64,000 bases of DNA from an uncultured Ruminiclostridium sp. Its GTDB lineage: Bacteria; Bacillota; Clostridia; Oscillospirales; Ruminococcaceae. The DNA is taken from positions 145,769-209,768 of the forward strand of contig CANRGJ010000005.1 in NCBI GenBank assembly GCA_947630175.1, in the 5' to 3' direction. Position numbers and translations under genes: made by a program. Shown in pieces: positions 61,169 to 64,000 of this stretch; within the stretch, counting starts at the first letter, position 1; each line of letters starts with the position of its first letter. The notes under the pieces are model-generated. The model had not been told where the DNA came from, ran no database searches, and saw only the letters and a list, made by a program, of their open reading frames with translations.

Positions 61169-62005
61169 ATGCAAGCATTTCACATAATTTCAACAGCGCC
61201 TTATTTTGCAGAACACAAAAACGGCGCTTATTTTATGGATAAATTCGAGCTTTACAGCGCTGCTCTTTCAGCGCTGAGTTGGCGCAGCTTCGGCGGCGAG
61301 ATAACTCTTACTGTCGACAAAGCGGGTGAAAAATACATAAATTCTCTCGGAATATCCTCCCTGTGGAACAAGGTTTTGCCCATTGTCCCCGACGATCTGG
61401 AGGGCATAGACCCCAAAATGTTCTGGGCGGCAGGAAAGCTGTTGGCATTGAGAGAAATGCCGGCTCCTGCCGTAATGATAGACACTGATTTCATTATCTG
61501 GAAAAAACCTGAACTTCCTCCCGATAAGATAGTTGCAGCTCACAGAGAGGATCTGAACCCCTCTGTATATCCTCCATTTGAATATTTTAAGTTAAACCGT
61601 TCATTTTTTAAGAACAATATGAACGAAAAAGCTCTGCCGTTAAACACAGCATTTCTCTACATTCCCGACGAGAGCGTCAAGCAGTATTATGTGAACCGAG
61701 CCATCGCTTTTATGAAATCGGCTCAGCCCTGCGATGACCGTCTGCGTTATATGGTATTTGCGGAACAGCGCCTGCTTTCGATTTGCGCTGAGGAGCTGAA
61801 TATAGGCGTTCAGACCCTTATGGACAAAGACGAGTTGTTCTTCCCGCAGAACGATTACACTCACCTCTGGGGCGCAAAACAGGTAATGCGGGAAAACAGC
61901 GGCGCATTAAACGACTTCTGTCAGCGCGCAAGAGAACGTATAACCCGTGATTTCCCAGTCTATTCTTATATAATACCCTTGATAGAAGCCTCATTTTTGC
62001 AGTAA
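61169..62005 (+). CDS. Putative glycosyltransferase-like protein (DUF6734-like)
   Basis: The 278-residue soluble protein has an N-terminal Rossmann-like half: FHIISTAPYFAEHKNGAYFM, LSALSWRSFGGEITLTVDKA and GKLLALREMPAPAVMIDTDF, where Asp105-Thr-Asp107 resembles the metal/nucleotide-sugar DxD motif. The second half includes LPLNTAFLYIPDESVKQYYV and FAEQRLLSICAEEL, and a late His (YTHLWGAKQ) that could be a metal ligand. These features match a poorly studied glycosyltransferase-fold group that I associate with DUF6734. AAAGGGG precedes the ATG. It lies 12 bases after the Ser-Phe repeat gene, so it may modify that protein's serines; this is inference. Confidence 0.6.
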   Translation: MQAFHIISTAPYFAEHKNGAYFMDKFELYSAALSALSWRSFGGEITLTVDKAGEKYINSLGISSLWNKVLPIVPDDLEGIDPKMFWAAGKLLALREMPAPAVMIDTDFIIWKKPELPPDKIVAAHREDLNPSVYPPFEYFKLNRSFFKNNMNEKALPLNTAFLYIPDESVKQYYVNRAIAFMKSAQPCDDRLRYMVFAEQRLLSICAEELNIGVQTLMDKDELFFPQNDYTHLWGAKQVMRENSGALNDFCQRARERITRDFPVYSYIIPLIEASFLQ

Positions 62006-62047
62006 TTTTCTTTTTCACACGATTTTTATAATCCCGTATATCCTTTT

Positions 62048-62083
62048 ATACAGCGGAAATACAAGCCGCTGTATTTTCTTTTT
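62048..62083 (+). terminator. Terminator of the Ser-Phe repeat / glycosyltransferase operon
   Basis: ATACAGCGG at 62048-62056 pairs with CCGCTGTAT at 62066-62074, followed by TTTCTTTTT. Confidence 0.85.
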
Positions 62084-62096
62084 AGCTGTTCGGGGG

Positions 62097-62125
62097 TTGC
62101 AAAAAGCTGATTTATCTGTTATAAT
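62097..62125 (+). promoter_or_regulatory. Promoter for the M23 endopeptidase gene
   Basis: TTGCAA at 62097-62102 and TATAAT at 62120-62125 are 17 bp apart. Confidence 0.75.
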
Positions 62126-62171
62126 ATAAAAAATGTTACCGTTTTGTAATAATTTTTAGGGATTTAGCGTA

Positions 62172-63902
62172 ATGAAAAATACTGAGCACAATTCCTTTCT
62201 CAGCACTGTAGTTACCGCAGTTTCGCTGTTCGGAAGGTACATAACAAGAACAATTTACATATTCCTTTGCTTTATCGGCAAAGGAATAAGCACCATAACA
62301 AAAGGAATTTGGAATCTTTCCCGCAGGTTCCGCCGCTGGGGCGTCAAGCAGCTGAAAAGATTCGGCGAATTTATTGTCAGAATTATCGTAAAAGCAAGGG
62401 CAAAGCTCCTTCTTCCTTTTAAGGAGGCGGCGAGAGCAAGAGCCAAAAACGGCGGACGCCTTTCATTCAAAGACGGTTTTTCTATCGTAGGAAAGGTGCT
62501 TTTCGGCAAAAACGGCGTAGTTGTCACTCTTTTTAATATTGCGATACCCGTTTTCAGCATTTTCTTCCTGCTCAGCGTTATCACCTATTCCAGCTCACTT
62601 AATTACGCCGTTAAACTGACCGTCAACGGACAGTTTTTAGGCTATATCGAAAGCGAACAGGTCTTTCTTGATGCGCAGGAGGTACTTCAGGACAGAATAA
62701 GCATTTTCGGCAGTGACGTCAACGTAAAGGCGGAGCCTTCCTATTCGATAGAGCAGATAGGTTACAGCGACACTCTCAATAAGTATCAGATAGTTGACCT
62801 TATCCTGCGCAATTCAGGCGTCAGCCTTGATTACGGCTACGGATTTTACATAAACGACAGGTTTTACGGCGCCTTGCTTGATTCCACAAAGGTAAAGGAA
62901 ACTCTTGATGCTCTCCTTGACGAGTATAAAACCAACGATGAAAGCGAAAAGGTCGCCTTTGTGGACGACATTCGCTTTGACGAACCCGGTCTTTATCTTT
63001 CCGAAAGTATAATCGACGAGGACTGGCTTATCGACCTGATAACAGGCAAGCGTCAGGAAGCTATGTATTACGAGGTAGAGTTCGGCGACAGCTCACTTTA
63101 TATCGCAAATCTCCTCGGCTTGTCTGTAAGTGAGCTTGAGCTTATGAACCCGGGATTTTCCACCGAGGATCTTCACGTGGGGGATAAGATAAAATACAGT
63201 GAGGAAGTGCCCTACCTTTCTGTCAGCATCACAAGGACGGAGGTATATAACGTCCAGTCAAATTATTCCACTGAAACCTACAACGACAACACTATATACG
63301 AAGGCTCCTCACGAAAGATGAGGGAAGGGGAATACGGCGAGAACCGTGTTACCGCCGACGTAACTTATGTAAATGGCAAGGAAACGAACCGCACTGTAAA
63401 ACAGGTTACCGTTGTAAAAGAGCCTGTCAGCGAGCTTATCGCCATAGGCACCAGACCCACTCCCGCAGGCACCTTCAAGGACGAGACTGCCGCATTCGGA
63501 AAGCTCCTCTGGCCTGCCAACGGCGGATACATCAGCCAGTGGACCCAGTGGGACGGCGGTTACAGCAGTCATGTGGGAATAGATATAGCGGGCATAAACT
63601 ATGGCGATCCAGTTTATGCCGGAGCCAGCGGAATAGTTACCTTTGCAGGCTCGTATTACGGACTTGGAAATTACATTGAAATATACCACCCCGATCTGGG
63701 CATAACCAGCGGCTACGCTCACAACAGCGCTATCTACGTCACCGTAGGTCAGCAGGTATCTCAGGGCGAATGTATAGCAGGCGCAGGTCAGACGGGAAGA
63801 GCATACGGCGTACATATCCACCTTGCCGTAAAGGTAAACGGCGTAAACGTAAATCCCAGAAACTACCTTGACTATTCAGGACACCCGATAAACATTTTCT
63901 GA
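62172..63902 (+). CDS. Membrane-anchored M23 peptidoglycan endopeptidase with LysM and G5 domains
   Basis: The 576-residue protein has a basic cytoplasmic N terminus of about 115 residues, one membrane helix (FNIAIPVFSIFFLLSVITYS, about 120-140), an extracellular stalk, a LysM domain (VEFGDSSLYIANLLGLSVSE to DLHVGDKIKY, about 305-345), a G5-type domain (RKMREGEYGENRVTADVTYV, about 375-425) and a C-terminal M23 domain with HVGIDIAG (His/Asp zinc ligands) and YGVHIHLAV (HxH). It should cut peptidoglycan cross-links at the membrane surface. Similar LysM-G5-M23 proteins occur widely in Clostridia. Confidence 0.92.
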   Translation: MKNTEHNSFLSTVVTAVSLFGRYITRTIYIFLCFIGKGISTITKGIWNLSRRFRRWGVKQLKRFGEFIVRIIVKARAKLLLPFKEAARARAKNGGRLSFKDGFSIVGKVLFGKNGVVVTLFNIAIPVFSIFFLLSVITYSSSLNYAVKLTVNGQFLGYIESEQVFLDAQEVLQDRISIFGSDVNVKAEPSYSIEQIGYSDTLNKYQIVDLILRNSGVSLDYGYGFYINDRFYGALLDSTKVKETLDALLDEYKTNDESEKVAFVDDIRFDEPGLYLSESIIDEDWLIDLITGKRQEAMYYEVEFGDSSLYIANLLGLSVSELELMNPGFSTEDLHVGDKIKYSEEVPYLSVSITRTEVYNVQSNYSTETYNDNTIYEGSSRKMREGEYGENRVTADVTYVNGKETNRTVKQVTVVKEPVSELIAIGTRPTPAGTFKDETAAFGKLLWPANGGYISQWTQWDGGYSSHVGIDIAGINYGDPVYAGASGIVTFAGSYYGLGNYIEIYHPDLGITSGYAHNSAIYVTVGQQVSQGECIAGAGQTGRAYGVHIHLAVKVNGVNVNPRNYLDYSGHPINIF

Positions 63903-63961
63903 TAAATTTAAAGCAGGCTTATATGAACAAGTCCAGTAAAAACGAACAATAGAAAAAAAGC

Positions 63962-63997
63962 ACCTCCTATGGTAAAATAAAAGATATCATAGGAGGT
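63962..63997. repeat. Inverted repeat at the window edge
   Basis: ACCTCCTATG at 63962-63971 and CATAGGAGGT at 63988-63997 are perfect reverse complements 16 bases apart. The right arm is an ideal SD (AGGAGGT) for a gene beginning past the window. A -10-like TAAAAT with TATGG lies at 63973-63978. Confidence 0.6.
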
Positions 63998-64000
63998 ATT

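Noticed and set aside
63922..63951. Nine-codon frame (MNKSSKNEQ) after the M23 gene
   Set aside because: Too short and without a convincing SD; no pairing segments suggest a regulatory leader.

Overview
The window looks like chromosome of a low-to-mid GC, endospore-forming Clostridia of the Ruminococcus / Oscillospirales type. The reasons are: forespore and mother-cell genes gpr, spoIIP and spoIIE; glycogen genes glgB-glgC-glgD with the regulatory GlgD subunit typical of Firmicutes; a NifU-like / GGGtGRT pair; plant-polysaccharide enzymes (GH74-like, CE2-like, SGNH); frequent TTG and GTG starts with strong Shine-Dalgarno (SD) sequences; and many near-consensus vegetative promoters with a 17-bp spacer. 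This placement is an inference from gene content. I see no rRNA, tRNA, CRISPR array, prophage or complete insertion sequence.

Layout. 0-3.2 kb is accessory-like: a DUF2441 gene between two imperfect direct repeats, a two-domain retropepsin-like protease whose start codon appears to be ATA, an amidohydrolase, a small membrane protein and an XRE regulator. The regulator is divergent from a cell-surface leucine-rich-repeat protein whose promoter overlaps a perfect inverted repeat. 5.4-7.8 kb carries the GGGtGRT / NifU-like pair and an orphan secreted protein. 8-15.5 kb holds an aminotransferase, trpS and a three-gene exporter unit (two ABC half-transporters with zinc ribbons flanking a DUF1854 protein). 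15.5-21.3 kb has an HD-GYP-like protein, RodA, galactokinase and HflX. 21.5-28.2 kb has nadB-nadC, a patchwork of acetyltransferase genes and a duplicated piece of a grpB-like gene, a prolyl-tRNA editing protein, and nifS with its scaffold gene. 28.3-36.8 kb has two divergent SGNH esterases, rpsT, gpr-spoIIP, rsmA and spoIIE. 37-43.3 kb has glgBCD, a roughly 217-bp cloverleaf-like repeat and a double-domain PPK2. 43.3-52.3 kb is a mixed region: acetyltransferase, flavoprotein, methyltransferases, GH74-like protein, DUF2461, a PlsC-like acyltransferase with a zinc ribbon, and a GH25 lysozyme. 52.4-59.6 kb carries drug-efflux-type genes: an MFS exporter behind an apparent leader-peptide attenuator, an ABC-F protein, and an adaptor plus FtsX-like permease. 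59.6-64 kb has ttcA, a two-gene operon (Ser-Phe repeat protein plus putative glycosyltransferase), and an M23 cell-wall endopeptidase.

The strongest candidates for something undescribed are: (1) the leader peptide and mutually exclusive stems between the ABC-F and MFS genes (53.80-53.88 kb); (2) the Ser-Phe pentad-repeat protein and its glycosyltransferase-like partner, bounded by their own promoter and terminator (60.39-62.08 kb); (3) the nested cloverleaf repeat at 41.53-41.75 kb; (4) the single-chain double retropepsin with a damaged or non-standard start; and (5) the nadC-grpB junction, where acetyltransferase genes sit between repeated junction sequences. All functional statements come from reading motifs; no database search was run.
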